Part shown: in pieces, positions 1 through 20,518 of the stretch | How positions within the stretch are numbered: position 1 is the stretch's first letter | Layout of the letters: each line of letters opens with the position of its first letter | Assembly: GCF_051622035.1 (NCBI RefSeq) | Contig: NC_135356.1 | Coordinates: 18,775,685-18,839,684 of the forward strand | DNA: 64,000 nucleotides | Reading direction: 5' to 3' | From: Arctopsyche grandis | Lineage: Eukaryota > Arthropoda > Insecta > Trichoptera > Hydropsychidae | Notes under the pieces: generated by a model | The model's input: only the letters and a program-made list of their open reading frames with translations | The model's database searches: none | Told to the model about the DNA's origin: nothing | Made by a program: the position numbers and the translations under genes

Positions 1-321
1 AAAAGTTTTTATATTATGAAATCGAAAATTGTATATTTTCCATATACATATATGTATGCATATAAAAACTCAGTTATGTATGTACATACATATATCTCGT
101 ACTACGATTGAATTATTTCACAATAAAAAAAAACTCATTTTGTTGTGTACTAAACAGGTTTTTATTAAATATACAATATGATTATATTTGAAGAGTTAGC
201 ACTTCAAGATCCGGCATTGAAAATTTTGCAAAACGATTCTCACTGCATCCCTGCGTTGTAACATTTTAAAAAATCTTTCGTTCTTTGGTGTTCGAAAAGT
301 GTTCTGTATGTATTTTTTGTA

Positions 322-563
322 GTGATCGGATAAATGCACTCAAGATAGCCCCACTCTCGAGACACCCAAACTTGCAAAGATGCTCAAGAAGAACTAACGC
401 AATAGAATTAGAAAGAAAGAAAGCGTCAAGGGGTATTTGTATGTTATCCGAAGGTGTTTACCATTTTTTGTGGAATTCTATTGCGTAAGTTCTTCTTGAG
501 CGCCTTTGAAAATTAGGATTTCTTGAAACTGCGCCACTATTCAGTGCATTCTTCCGGGAACCG
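322..563. mobile_element. Foldback DNA element, family A, copy 1
   Basis: Two arms of about 90-100 bp are inverted copies of each other; GAAGAACTAACGCAATAGAA in the left arm pairs with TTCTATTGCGTAAGTTCTTC in the right. The ends read GTGATCGGATAAATGCAC and, inverted, CGGTTCCCGGAAGAATGCAC. Flanks TTTTTTGTA (313-321) and TCTTTTGTA (564-572) match at 8 of 9 positions, suggesting a 9-bp target duplication. A second copy lies at 39451-39667 in the opposite orientation. It encodes nothing. A 9-bp duplication fits Mutator-like elements, but no transposase is present to prove the superfamily. Confidence 0.75.
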
Positions 564-867
564 TCTTTTGTATATTGCAATTTACGAAATGTATACATAT
601 ATTTATTAAGTGCTTCAAAATATTTTTGATTATAAATTTAATATTTCTGTGAAATGAATTTCAAAATAATCCTACTTTTGAAATACACAATAGAATTATT
701 TGATATTTTGTAGAATCAAAAATTTTACTCAACTGTACCTACCTTTAACACCTAGTTAAGATATTCCTTGCTTTAAAATCTTCTAAGTTCAACATGTAGG
801 ACTTATAACAATTGGTTCGTAATTGGAAAATAAATAAACAAGCGAACCATCATGAATGTGTGTGTAT

Positions 868-967
868 GTTTGTGTGAGAGAGAGGGTAACGGTACTCTCC
901 GGTAGTGACGCGTTGGCGGCATTGACCGTGATCCGCGAGCACGTGTCCGGATTTCATGGGCGTACAA
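868..967. other. GC-rich island of unknown role
   Basis: About 100 bp is clearly GC-richer than its surroundings and holds CACGTG and several CG dinucleotides. One frame is open through it, but I see no good acceptor/donor pair that would make it an exon joined to the E78 exon at 3664. It could be a conserved regulatory element, an upstream 5' exon, or a transposon scrap. Confidence 0.25.
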
Positions 968-3663
968 AATTGACATTTACATATGGAACGTTCTGGAAAA
1001 AAAATCAAAAACCCTTTTTAAATTGAATGTCAGTGGTTCGTAAACATATTTCCTGTATATCACGAAGGCATTGTATGTATTTTATACATTTTGTTGGGTA
1101 GGTTTTAAATGTGTAGTACATATATACATACATAGGTATATTGAAAGGAACTGTATGAGTGACATATAATTGTAAAAATCTATAATAAATATTCATGTGC
1201 ATATATTGGGTCTTCTTTCGACGAGAGAATTTTTTTTTAGAATCAGTACATTTTTACTTTTCAAATGAGTTAATTATTTTTATTTTATTTAAAAAGGCTC
1301 ACCAACAATGTACATACATTACACAATATATTCTTTACACATTTATGATTCTGGTATATATATACATCACTTATAGGTGTGCACAACATTATTTAAGTAT
1401 ATTACAAATTATTTTTAAACGTTAAACAATTAATCTAGAATACAGTAGAACAATTTAGAAATATTTGTCGATTACAATAATAATAATAATTTCTTCCTAA
1501 ACATCATAGTAGAATCACTAAAAATATCTATATTACATCGTTCAGAGTTTACTTCATTATAGGTTCTACATAATCTTGTAATAGGTGCATTTATTCCGAG
1601 ATTAGTGTTACAGACAGGGATATGGAAGGTTTTAGTTAAGGGGAATATAGGGTATAGAAAGCGATATATGATTTAGGATGTCAGTACTATCAATTTCGTT
1701 ATTATTTGCTTCGTGGAGGAGAGTTAAATCAAGCAAGGTACGGCGCGATTTTAGGGACTGCATTTAAAAAAATTTTAAACGTTGGTCATACGGACATCTG
1801 TGTGATATTTCAGGAGAAGTATTTCGTAAACGAGCGTTGAATTGATTCGATGCCATTATTATAAGATATGCGTTGTTAAATATTACATTATCTGGGACAT
1901 TACATCGGACATTATTATAAGATATGCCGTCGCAAGCAACGAAAAGCTAGTATGATGGTTTTATTAACTTTCAAGGTCAACGTATTACGGATTGAAATTT
2001 ATTTTATTGATCTATTGTCGGTTCGCTCCTGGAAAAATATGTCGATATGCGTTGAGAATATCATAAATAATAAAAAGCTTGTAAAAACAATACACTTCAT
2101 AGCGTTTAATTACTATTTTGAAATTAATTTCCCATTTCTGAATCAATACAATACAAATATATGTATTGTATTGATACATACACTCAAAACATACACTCCC
2201 CCACCCCCCTAAAAATGAAAAATAGCACACATTTTGAAAAACAACAAAATCAAATTACAAGCTTTAATTTTAATTCAACGCCTCAGCTGAAAGCTTTTAA
2301 AATAAATAAATACTTAAAATGAAAACTTGTTTTTGATAATTCGCAATATGATTCATAAACTTTTTGTATAAAACTGTATTAAAGCACCGCAGGCGTAATT
2401 TTTTTCGAAAAAATAGCATTTATTATGGTGCAGAAAGGAATGACGGTGTGGTTTAATGCACGACTATTTAATATGACGGTGGAGAAGGAAGTAAAGTGGT
2501 AGCCATCAACATGGTCTAATCGGTCCCGACCCTCAGGATGGCGCCCCAAACTCAACCATGTCGTAGAGCCCCTACAGCATGATTAATTAATTTGATAATT
2601 TGGTCCAAAAAAGACATAAAAATAACGGAAATTCGTTTATTCTATCCAACTTGATTTTCTAGTCGTATGAATTCACTGAATATGTTTTTCTTTTAAATGT
2701 ACAAAATTTTCCGTGAATTCTGGGAACGCAAAAACTCTTGGAGGTTCGGGGATTGCACCTATGTTTCACCCCCCCCCCCCCTAAAACATCCTGGATACGG
2801 CCGTAGTATCTTGGTACATAAGTAATACATATACTATGTATCCACGTGTTTTTTTTTTCATTTGATATACATACATACATAAAAACATGCATACATATGT
2901 ATATGTACATATGTAGTATGGGTGCAACTCTTTGTCGCGTGGCTTAAATAAAATTTAAATTTATGGCATCACAAAATAGATAGAGTGAATTGAAAGTGAT
3001 CTGAATTTATTAAGTAAATATTCGTGATTAGATTATCGATACGATCGAAATACTTTTGAGTTGTAATTTTTAAAATATATAACTTTCATTTAAATATATA
3101 TTATATATCATAGTAATGGTAATATGTATGCTAATATATTTTCATAGTAAGGCACAAGTATGTTAACATATATACATATGTATATATAAATATGTATGTA
3201 GTTCAATTAAATACGATTTAATTTCAAAGAGGTATTACATATAAGCTGAAAATCCGATACGTTGAATGGCGGCAAAATTATTTAGTGTGACATCAATAAT
3301 GTATTGTTTTGTACGTTTTCTTATCTCATGAATCTGACGTTTTAACGTATTCACGTCACCTTTTAGTATATCAATGTGCGTGTTATTGAAAACTTAAACT
3401 CGGTCACGTGTCACACGGTGCTTTTTGAATTTTATAAGCATGCATACCATACATATATGTATGTGCATACATAGATTCCCGACTTCCGTAGAAAGTTTCA
3501 TTTTGACTTCTCTTTGCAATTCTGAACAGGTCGGAGAGTGATGAAATTTAAATAATACATCCTCTCACTCGTTGACCACAGAAGGGGCAAAGTAAGAGTA
3601 TAATACACGTTCACTATCTTAAGATTGATTTCTTTTCATATATTTTTGTTTAAATTATTTTAG

Positions 3664-11106
<7,443 letters not shown>

Positions 11107-12956
11107 GCAGAGAAATCACACCGTTAATACTCAGCGCCGAACACGATTCATCCAATTAAACGAGTTGATCCATAGCGTATATATATACATACACACGTGG
11201 ACAAGTCAATCATTAAATGTTCTAGAGATGTTGATGCGACATCTATTGTAATTCTTATGAAAAAAATTTTCAATCAAATATGTTGAATGTTTAAAAAAAT
11301 TAGTAGCTAGATGTAATAATGCAGGGTGCTTTGCCAATTGTCTTGTTTTATGATTAGCGTGGCGGACGGGAGTGGAGCGCGTTCGCCGATTAGTCAATCA
11401 TTTATCTCAGCAAGAGCCACTTCACTGTGTTGTGCATTATACATATCATAAAGACACATTTTATATTATATTGACATACATACACATTAATATTAAGTGT
11501 AATTAACCAAATTGAACAATTTCTCACTCTCAATTTGGTTAATCACGTGATGCAGGAAGTAACACTTTTTTAATACCTTTATGAAATTGTTTTATTTAAT
11601 GCAGTTTGCTTTAAGTGGTTTTATTAGGTATATGTTAAAATAATAAATTGTATACTGGGTGTAAAATAGTTTAGAATATTAAATGTATTTATATATATAA
11701 ATGTATATATATATATATACAAAAAATTATATAGTTAATGTGGCTTGATTATTTCTTGTTATGTTGCATTTTAAAAATAAATTACATTCGTTGTGATGGC
11801 CTGACTTGTTTTCTGAAATGATTCCTCTTATTTTTTTTTTTTTTTTTTTTTCACATAATAAAGGTTAATTTTCATAGAATTAAGATTTATTTTCGCAAAG
11901 TATTTTCCTATATATTGAAATTTTGTATAATGCGTATGTATGTGAATATAATTTACATATATTTAGTAAGCATTAAATCGACTTTCGCACTTGAATCAGT
12001 GCGATATCGATATAATCAATCATTATCTCAGATCTCTCTTCATAATTATTATCATCGGTGGAAGGTATTTCCCACTCATTTCTTTTTAGAGTACAAACTA
12101 TTCTTATATACATAAAATTGAGTATATTGTAAAAATAATTTATAGAGATTTATTATTATTATTATTATTGATTAATTATTTACACATGCTTGTTTTATGA
12201 CCTTCGTTGTTGTATAAAAGGTGGTAAACTTGAATATGTTTTAATTGTATGGGGTGATTGAGCGATTTTGTACACATTATTTAATATATTTGTGAATTAT
12301 TCGATGTGAGAGATAACAAATTTGATGTTACATATATATCAACATTCTCTTGAAATATTTATGTGCGGTAAGTTTGATAATATGTTTATTTGAACAATTA
12401 AAATTGTAAATATTGCTTTTCGATGCCTCGTTTAGACATAGGTAAGGTTGTTTTTAATTTTTTGTGTGAGGAAAAATGATCATGGTACTGTCATTGGTTC
12501 CTAAACGTTCTTTGGCTATTTAAAAAATTGTGACATACTACAAAATTCTACCCCGTACAATAGATCATAGTGCGATAAAGAGAATATGACTTGATTACTA
12601 AATATATTCGAATCATTTAATGGAGCTGTTACAACTTAGTTTAGTTGTTTTCTTTGTAGGTGTAAAAAGATGCCTAATATATAATGATTATATAATAGAT
12701 ATAAATACATATATATTAAGTACTTAAGTCAAATTTTACTGAAGAATCATGCGTTCATCGTTTGCAAAGAAATAATCGCGTGGGGAAAATAGTGGTATTT
12801 CAATGTTAACTTCTTATCAGTAGAATTTAAAAATAATCACAACTATTTTGTGCACAAATTTCAATAGCGTTATTTCTGTAGTGTTGCATTCCATTTTAAT
12901 AATGGTTATTTATCGTAACGTTAGCATGCCACCACATACATACATATATATTGATG

Positions 12957-13153
12957 CAGGGTTGTCAGATTTTCAAAAAAAGCATATCGAGATTTTATCA
13001 TTTTTAATATACATATTATTTTGAATTTTTTTTAAATATATTATTTTAATCATTTCCACATTTTTTTTTAACAAAATACACAAAATATACCATGTCTTCA
13101 ATATTTTTCATTACCTGCTGCATTTTTCTAAATCCCGACCCCTGACAACCCTG
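12957..13153. mobile_element. Short hAT-like MITE
   Basis: Begins CAGGGTTGTCAG and ends CTGACAACCCTG, an exact 12-bp inverted repeat. Flanks TATTGATG and AATTGATG match at 7 of 8 positions, as expected for an aged 8-bp hAT duplication. It is only 197 bp long and non-coding. Confidence 0.75.
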
Positions 13154-13456
13154 AATTGATGAGATGCTCTCTGTATTTGCCGTTGATCTATATTACTTAT
13201 ATATATTACATTTCATTTAGGGGTATTAGGGTATAGCGAAAAATTATTATCGTACGCATTCTACTAACGTAGCAAATAGATTGTGTATTTGTGAATGTGT
13301 GATTAATTAGTAAGCAAAACAACAAAATGTAATTATTCTCAGACATTTCCAAGAATGACAATCATATATAAGTTTTACACTCGATCTGAGTGCGAATGTA
13401 TGTATAAATTCATTACATTCATTATTCATCGAAGTATTTATATCATTATCAAAGTA

Positions 13457-13458
<2 letters not shown>

Positions 13459-13526
<68 letters not shown>
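13459..13526. repeat. (AT)n microsatellite
   Basis: About 68 bp of alternating AT, followed by ACATATGTACATGTATAC. Confidence 0.95.
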
Positions 13527-13531
<5 letters not shown>

Positions 13532-14028
13532 GTACATGTATACGCACGTTTATTAATATTTCAATATTTCACTATCAACGATTTGTTTTCAATTTGAACA
13601 ATCATCGAGTTTGCAAGTCAAACGAAAACATATTGTATTTATTTATCTATACATTATTTAATCGAAACTCCTATTAATATATTATTATATACAAAGTAAA
13701 AATTATTTTTCATAAGTTCCTATATTTGTAAATCAATTTGTTTAAATTAAATAATGTTTGTTGTTATTAAAATATAATGATAATTAATAAAAACAAAAAT
13801 GAAATACTGAATCGTACATGGTGAAATAATGAAGTATAATATATACATATATTATATAAATAGTTTTATTTATGTACATATGTTTGTATACCTTTATAAT
13901 GTGTGGTGAAAATTGTTTTTTTCCTGTTTCTTTTTTTTGTAATAGTTATTATATGCTATAAAGCACAAATGTATTTCAAACATGAAGTGATACTTTCTTA
14001 TCTTTGATAGGTATTTTGTATGCACAGG

Positions 14029-14059
<31 letters not shown>

Positions 14060-14457
14060 TAAAGAAATATATATATATATTCAAAGAAATATTGTATGTA
14101 CATAACTAATTGGAATTACAAGTGTGCATTATTATTTATTGTCTTGAAAGTTTTTGTATTAAGAACACTTTTTATTTCACATTTTGATTGCAAAGTTCAT
14201 TTCAATATTGTCATCTCAGACACAATTGAAATTGGTATTTTGATAATTTTTTTTTTGAGTTTTGCTATTTATGAAATTTATTTTAGTCATAATTATTTTT
14301 AAAGTGTCGAGACGTTTCTTCCAACTCGTGTCTTTAACTTTGCAATCTTGTTAAATATACATACCTATATGTATACATTTTTTTTAATTTAATCATTTGA
14401 TCTCCTCATTTTATTGCCGATGAAAATTTGTGTGTGAATTTTTCAACGTTCTCTATT

Positions 14458-14587
14458 TAAAGGTTTTTCATTCCAAATTGACTCTTTTTTCATTTCATTT
14501 CAATGTCTTAATGAAAAAGGTTTAATTTGAAATGAAAAAGGGTCAATTTAGAATGAAAAAGGGTCTATTTGGAATGAAAAACCTATA
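14458..14587. mobile_element. Palindromic MITE flanked by TA, copy 1
   Basis: Ends AGGTTTTTCATTCCAAATTG and the inverted ATTTGGAATGAAAAACCT, with TA at both outer edges. The interior is built of repeated AATTTGAAATGAAAAAGG units. A copy with the same ends is at 30718-30862. TA flanks fit the Tc1/mariner superfamily. The internal short units may have arisen by tandem duplication of the terminal repeat. Confidence 0.7.
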
Positions 14588-16156
14588 TCTGTTGTCGATT
14601 GTCGCTGTTTATATAATATTTTGTGAATGTTATTTTTTTCTTTTACTTGAAGTCTAACTAACTTGAATATTGTTATATTTTTTTACGTTCTGTGATAATT
14701 CAATATTTCATCATATAATACGTGAATTCTTCTCATCATACAAATATCACGAGCTGGAGCGTACTTAAGTTTTTTGAGTAATAAATTAATAAATTTAATA
14801 TAGTTATACATGATGCATTTATAGAAAGAGTATATCAATAGTAAAAAGTACAGCGTAGGAATTATTAAATTGTATTCATTGGTCGATGATTCATTTATGT
14901 TAATTATATACTAAATATATATGAAAATTAAAATTTATATATGTATATATATATATTTTTTTTTTATTAAAATGTTTAAAGCTTAGCCACAAGTTTATTG
15001 CTGATGGCTATTGTTAAATATTTTATTGATGTTTTTTCGCATTTTTTATGCAAAGTACATATCAAAATTCTCAAACTCATTCATGTATCTGAACATATAC
15101 AAAGAATATCATGTTATAATTTTAAATATACAATTTTTACTATATGATACATATATACATACATACATACACGAATTTGTGTGCAAACGCACGTTAAAGT
15201 TATGATGATAGTTACAGATATTGCATTTCAAAAATACATTCATATTACATGCAGTCTGTGTTTATACAATATTAAAACATTGAAAATAGCTAGCTACTTA
15301 TGTATGTGATTTTATTTATGTTTGTATGAAACGCAGATTGTAAGATGACCTGTAATAATTATGTCTCTGATTTATCAATATGTAAAAAATATTATTTCCT
15401 TTAAAAATATATACTTGTACGTGAAATTGTTTTTCTCTCTTCATCTGTCCCCCATGTTGACTTCTGAATGGTTTTAATATAATAGTTCTGTGAACTTTGT
15501 GTGCACAAAAATAAATTACAATTTATAGTCGTTAACCGAATACGGTTTATGGGTGGCTGGGGAAATTACTCACGCTTTCTTTTTGTTCGAAAAACAATAA
15601 ATTTGTGTAAGCAATAAAATTAATGGATTTAATTGCACTTTATCTTTTCTTGTACTCTCGGGACTACCATTGAAGGTAAACAGTTGATTATTCTTAATTA
15701 AATTTGCTATTTTATTTTATTGTACGATTACATAAACATGTGCTGAAAGCACATTTTCTACACTACCTTTTTATTTTTGAATTGTTTTAAGCAATATGAA
15801 CGCCATATATGTACATACATGCTATGTTCAAGTGGGAAAATATCATTTACATAAATTGAGGCGTGACAAGGCACGCCCTATTTAGTATAATTCACCGAAA
15901 CGTTTGACTTGTAATATACAAATACATAATATAACGACATAATATATATGTATATAGAGAATACTACATACAAAACAGTAATACGTGATAACCATTTATA
16001 TTATACAATTGCTTATGGAGGATATTCAAATTGTAAAATTGTAATTACAAATTGCATGATTATCCTACGACTGATTTATATTTACATTCGTAAATGTCTC
16101 ACATGACTTCCGAATACCATGGGTTACGTGATCGAAATCTACTACATATGTATGTA

Positions 16157-16550
16157 CGGGTCTACGTGACTTGACAGAATGTTAAATTACAGAAAACGCA
16201 AATATCGGAAGGCAAAGATCTAAAATCGAAAGATCAAAAAATAAATGGTGCATGGTAAACGGTACATACTCACGTACATACTCACTTAATTTGCGCGAGC
16301 AGGATACAACAGGAACAAGAGGAACATGCTTTTCCTCCCGTATTCTGCGCGCGCACATTAACACGGGAGGAAAAGCATGTTCCTCTTGTTCCTGTTGTAT
16401 CCTGCTCGCGTAAATTAAGTGAGTATGTACCGTTTACCATGCTTAATTTTTTTTTTGATCTTTCGACTTAAGATCTTTCGATTTTCGATCTTTGCATTCT
16501 GATATTTGCGTTTTCTGTAATTAAACATTCTGTCAAATCACGGAGACCGG
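16157..16550. mobile_element. Foldback DNA element, family C, complete copy 2
   Basis: Same palindromic body as 6490-6863 (inverted GAAAACGCAAATATCGGAAG, ATTTGCGCGAGCAGGATACA) but with different outer ends: CGGGTCTACGTGACTTGACA at left and the inverted match TGTCAAATCACGGAGACCGG at right. It also carries a small internal duplication of ACATACTCACG. It sits in a TATGTATG simple repeat, so the target duplication, although present, cannot be dated to the base. Confidence 0.8.
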
Positions 16551-16714
16551 TATGTATGTACATATGTACATATCATATGAAGTATGTGATTTGAAACGGA
16601 CGTGATTTCTTATGTAGAAAAAGTCTACATCAATGCATTCAACGTATGGGATTTTTATTATAATTATTTATCACTAATTCAGTTTCAATAGAAATACTTG
16701 TGTTTCCTCTACAT

Positions 16715-17641
16715 CAGTGCTACTCAAACTTTTTCAGCTGTCGGACCAGTATATATTTTTCGGTAATTCTCACGGACCAGCATAATATTTTAAAATAAAA
16801 AGGTTATATATGTATGTACATATATGGTTGAAAACTTCTAAACAAATAAAAATAAAATAAAATCCAAGTAGTTAAATTTATTTTATTGAATTGAAAGAAG
16901 TACAATATGTATATACTTAGACAAAGATAAAAACTGAAAAAAAAACTAATGAGACACATGAGCTTGTTTGTTATTAGATAACTTATCCAGTCGTGGTTTA
17001 TCCTTATCCAACTTATCCATCCTTTTCCCATTCGTGGATCGTCATCTCGTGGAAAATAGAAATCTGGAAAGTGATTATATCGCGCAAAGACGTGTTAAGC
17101 TCCTCTCCTCCTTCGTAAATAATATCAGCCAAATTGTGTAACATGTCATAGCAATCTTTTGAAACATGAATCTTCCATGTTTTTAGTTTTCATTTCAACC
17201 CATCCAAATATCTGTCAAATAAGCTAGCTTGGTTATCCAGTCTATATTTTGAAATAGTTCTGACGTAGGTTGTTGGCTTTGTTGAATATATAGCGATCTC
17301 ATCCCTGAGCTGAAATACTCTCTTCAGCACTTTACCCCTTGACAACCAACGTATGTCAGCATGCGATAATAGTCGTTTATAATCAGCGCCCATATCTTGG
17401 CATAGTATCCCAAATAATCTTTGTTTGAGTTTGACGCGCATCAATTGATGCAGATCGACACTGACTGATTAATGAGTGGCGACAACATCGCAATTTTTTG
17501 CAAAGAGTGGGGGTGGATAAGATGATGCAACGTTATCATAAACTTATGTTTTATTTTTTTAATTAAGTCTTTTTCCGCGGACCGGCTACCGCCGGTCCAG
17601 GGTCCAGTACTGGGCCGCGGACCATAGTTTGAGTAGCACTG
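16715..17641 (-). mobile_element. hAT transposon, degraded, with 8-bp duplication
   Basis: Ends CAGTGCTACTCAAACTTTTT and the inverted AGTTTGAGTAGCACTG; CTCTACAT flanks both sides exactly (16707-16714, 17642-17649). On the minus strand, 17190-17444 encodes a transposase remnant containing RWLSRGKVLKRVFQLRDE, the motif of the hAT group related to ZBED5/GTF2IRD2/SCAND3-like proteins. The frame is short and cut off by stops on both sides, so it is a non-functional relic. Confidence 0.88.
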
Positions 17642-17763
17642 CTCTACATTCAAAGTTGCCCAAAACAATTAGTGAAATGCATATTCGAAGAGATCAAATT
17701 TATTTGTATTTTTATTTTTATTTTACATATATGTAGGTATAATTTATTTTTACATAGATATAA

Positions 17764-18120
17764 ACCAGGAAGGCCTAAAAGGTAAACCCCAATGCGCCTT
17801 CCTTGCTAATTTACAAACATTGCAACATTTTTTATTACATAAATCGTTGAATTTCGAGATGATGAAGATAATAAGAAATGAACTATTAATTCATCAATGA
17901 ATTAATCCATAGAGACATATGTATGTATATGGATTTAGACTTGTACATACATTTTTAGATATGGATAGATAGGAACCGTGGAGGAACTCTGATGGGAAAT
18001 GATCTAATTGGAGGCACAAATATCCAAGTCTGACCAGCAGCATTAAATATAAGCACGGGATTAAACCCGATAACCTCTCGGTGCTCAACATAAACGCAAC
18101 CACTGAGCCATACTGCTGGC
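17764..18120 (-). mobile_element. tRNA-derived SINE, copy 1
   Basis: Read on the minus strand it starts GCCAGCAGTATGGCTCAGTG, with a tRNA-like head whose B-box-like sequence is GGGTTTAATCCC. It ends in the conserved tail hairpin, here decayed (GGAAGGCGCATT ... AGGCCTTCCTGG). It lies head to tail with the second copy at 18132-18565. Confidence 0.7.
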
Positions 18121-18131
18121 TATACATATAT

Positions 18132-18565
18132 ACCAGGAACACCTAACAGGTAAAACCCAATAAGCCTTCCTGGCCAATTACTAACACCAATATACAATTT
18201 TTAGAATCATTTTAACAAAGCATCATATAGACATCTATGGATAAACTTTTTATTTTATATAAATCGTCAAATTTCGAGATACCGAAAAGCTCGAAATTTG
18301 AGAGACATTTATGGACAAATTTGCAGTATTTTTTATACGAATCCGTGAAATTCGAGATGCTGACAAATCGAAATTTGCGAGAAATGGGTAAAGGTTGCCA
18401 ATTTGTGGGAACCGTTTCAATTAAAATCAGAAAAATTGGCAAAATCTGATAGGAAACGATCGATCTGGAGTCACAAATCAAGATTTATCCAGCAGCAACC
18501 AGTGCGACTTGAACCCGTGACCACTATGTTTGAATCCATATATGCTAACCACTAGTCTACGCTGC
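18132..18565 (-). mobile_element. tRNA-derived SINE, copy 2
   Basis: Minus-strand head GCAGCGTAGACTAGTGGTTA resembles a tRNA A-box region and CACGGGTTCAAGTCG a B box. The body and tail match the copies at 17764-18120 and 31551-31960, including GAGTCACAAATC and the AAGGC ... CCTGG tail. The 5' head differs from copy 1, so subfamilies may have different tRNA-derived heads. Confidence 0.7.
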
Positions 18566-19200
18566 AAAATAATTACATATGTACATACATACATATGAAT
18601 CTTCATAACAAGGTAAGTTGCATTACATTTTAAAAAGACTCAATTAAATTTAAAAAGAGGTTTTGAATCAAAATATGGGAACTTAAGTTACGCTTCGGCT
18701 TCAAATAATACACAATATGAATGCATGTTCCGCTGTGATCGATTAGGGAGATAAAGCGATGACAATTTTATCAGTGAGATAATGAAAGTGTATGGTGCTT
18801 TAATGTGCTGACTAATCACTTTTATAGCATTGTGCGTTAAATAAACCGTAGCTTAATTGGAAAAGCATCAGATTTATAAACGGAAAGTTTGGAGTTTTAT
18901 GAAATGCTAAACTTACCATACATACATATGTACATATGTCCCAGTTTGATTACCATCCCAGTGTCCCTCCCAGCCAGTTCATCATTTTATCTCGACTATT
19001 TGGTAAACATTAAAATATGCCGCATAATTAAATGATTTCCAGTTATGTATTGAAAGAATACTTGAAATTTTTGTGAGACTGAAATCACATTTTAATACAC
19101 AAGAACATTACCCTGTGATGAATAAACAGTTCCTTGAGAATGATTGTAGTGAAATTTATTGGTTTGTACAAGCGCAACTCAAATTATTTGACGAATCTAT

Positions 19201-19646
19201 TGTTGCGTAGAGGTGGGTGGAGGATCCAAATAAAAGGCCAAAGTCGCTTCACAGCATTTATTGGGTGATTCAGGAGATTCAAGCACTGACCGTGCTCCGT
19301 CCAGAACGTCTTGATATGGCCTAAGTACCTGCTTATAAAGGGCAGGTCGCTCACTGCATCTTTGACGTCCTGTTACTTCCCAATTGTTTAGTCACGTACC
19401 CGGATGTGCAGTCCCACGGTCCAAGGCACTCAGTCCCACGCTATCACTCTGTCATTTCTAAGAACTATACCGAGAAGCCGAATTAGCCGAATGCATTTAA
19501 GCCTAGAGATAGTCCTCGAAACCAATTATCTCAAACGGTCGCACAGTCTCAGGAATGCGCCGTCTCACGCTCGTTCGGATTTTGGGTAATAGCGGGTATG
19601 CTACTCGGCCTAATCCGATTGCACTTAACCGGCGGCGTATGTTACA
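19201..19646. mobile_element. Solo LTR with 4-bp duplication
   Basis: Begins TGTTGCGTAGAGGTGGGTGG and ends GGCGGCGTATGTTACA, the same TG...CA ends and edge sequence as the LTRs at 48123-48656 and 50854-51383, but shorter and divergent. CTAT is present directly on both sides (19197-19200, 19647-19650). This is what recombination between two LTRs leaves. No coding content. Confidence 0.87.
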
Positions 19647-20518
19647 CTATCTCGATTTTGGAAATTATAAAAAAGTCAAGAATTAAAAAAATTAAATAAA
19701 AGTATTAATAAAAATAAGTGTAAGTTTAATTTCAAAGAAAATTAAATTTTCAAAAAATATGGTCAGAAAATAATATTGTATTAAAATTTTTTTTTATTAA
19801 TTCTTGAAATCTCATTGAAATTTGCTGTTGCATTCATTTTCAATTAACCATTAGAAAAATGTTATATTCTGAGAAGCGTTTTGTTTTACAAAATAGTGTA
19901 ACGTGAATTATACAATATGTAAATAGTAACAACACTCATAAATTGAACGTAATCAATAAAAAGAAATATTTGGTTAGATCAGATTTTAATTTTTAAACAT
20001 TTCTTAAAGGTACTTATGTATGTTGATGAGCGCACTCGTTGATTTTCAATAATCCCAGAACTACGCAATTTGAACGATTCAAATTAAACACATTTTCAAA
20101 AATCAGGGCTGTGGAGTCGGATCAAAATTTACCGACTCCGACTCGGACTCCAACTTGAACGATTTTAGAAGATCAGCTTTTCTTTCCAAATTTCAAAATT
20201 TCGCCTGAGAAGCACTGTTCTAGTGTACTACATATGTGTATGAATTTCATACACAAAAAATCAATTTAATAAAAAAGTATGAGACGTAGGAAACGGTTGG
20301 ATTTTCACCATAACCCATCAAAATGCCTGCAATTCAACGATTTTATTTTATGATGTCACTCAAATTTATGATTTTTATAAAGAAATTAATAAATTTCAAT
20401 TAATTAGTGGATTTTCTACAATAAAATTGAATGAGAATATAGTTGACGCATACCGCAATACTATTAATTAAAGAAAATTACATTACAGTAGATTTTTTCC
20501 TTATTGATTACACTATAT

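Larger units (their letters stand above)
1..3663. other. Non-coding region upstream of the first visible E78 exon
   Basis: No coding exon could be supported here. It is AT-rich and holds a foldback element (322-563), a small GC-rich island (868-967), many ACATATGTATGTACATA-like runs, and C-runs near 2200 and 2770. The second C-run is followed by a CCTGGATACGGCCGTAG sequence that looks like the end of an old transposon. The short open frames are in unbiased AT-rich DNA and have no splice or codon support. It is either intron upstream of the E78 DNA-binding-domain exon or intergenic DNA; the sequence alone does not decide. Confidence 0.6.
11107..16147 (+). other. E78 3' untranslated region and downstream gene-free DNA
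   Basis: AT-rich, no coding exon recognised. The first canonical AATAAA after the E78 stop is at 11642-11647, with more further on, so the true poly(A) site is not fixed by sequence. It contains a hAT-like MITE (12957-13153), an (AT)n array (13459-13526), a short (CA)n then (TA)n run near 14030-14060, and a TA-flanked MITE (14458-14587). Confidence 0.5.

Noticed and set aside
20107..20160. GGGCTGTGGAGTCGG and ACTCCGACTC sequence as a complete transposon end
   Set aside because: Looks like one end of a known type of insect repeat, but no matching second end or duplication was found.
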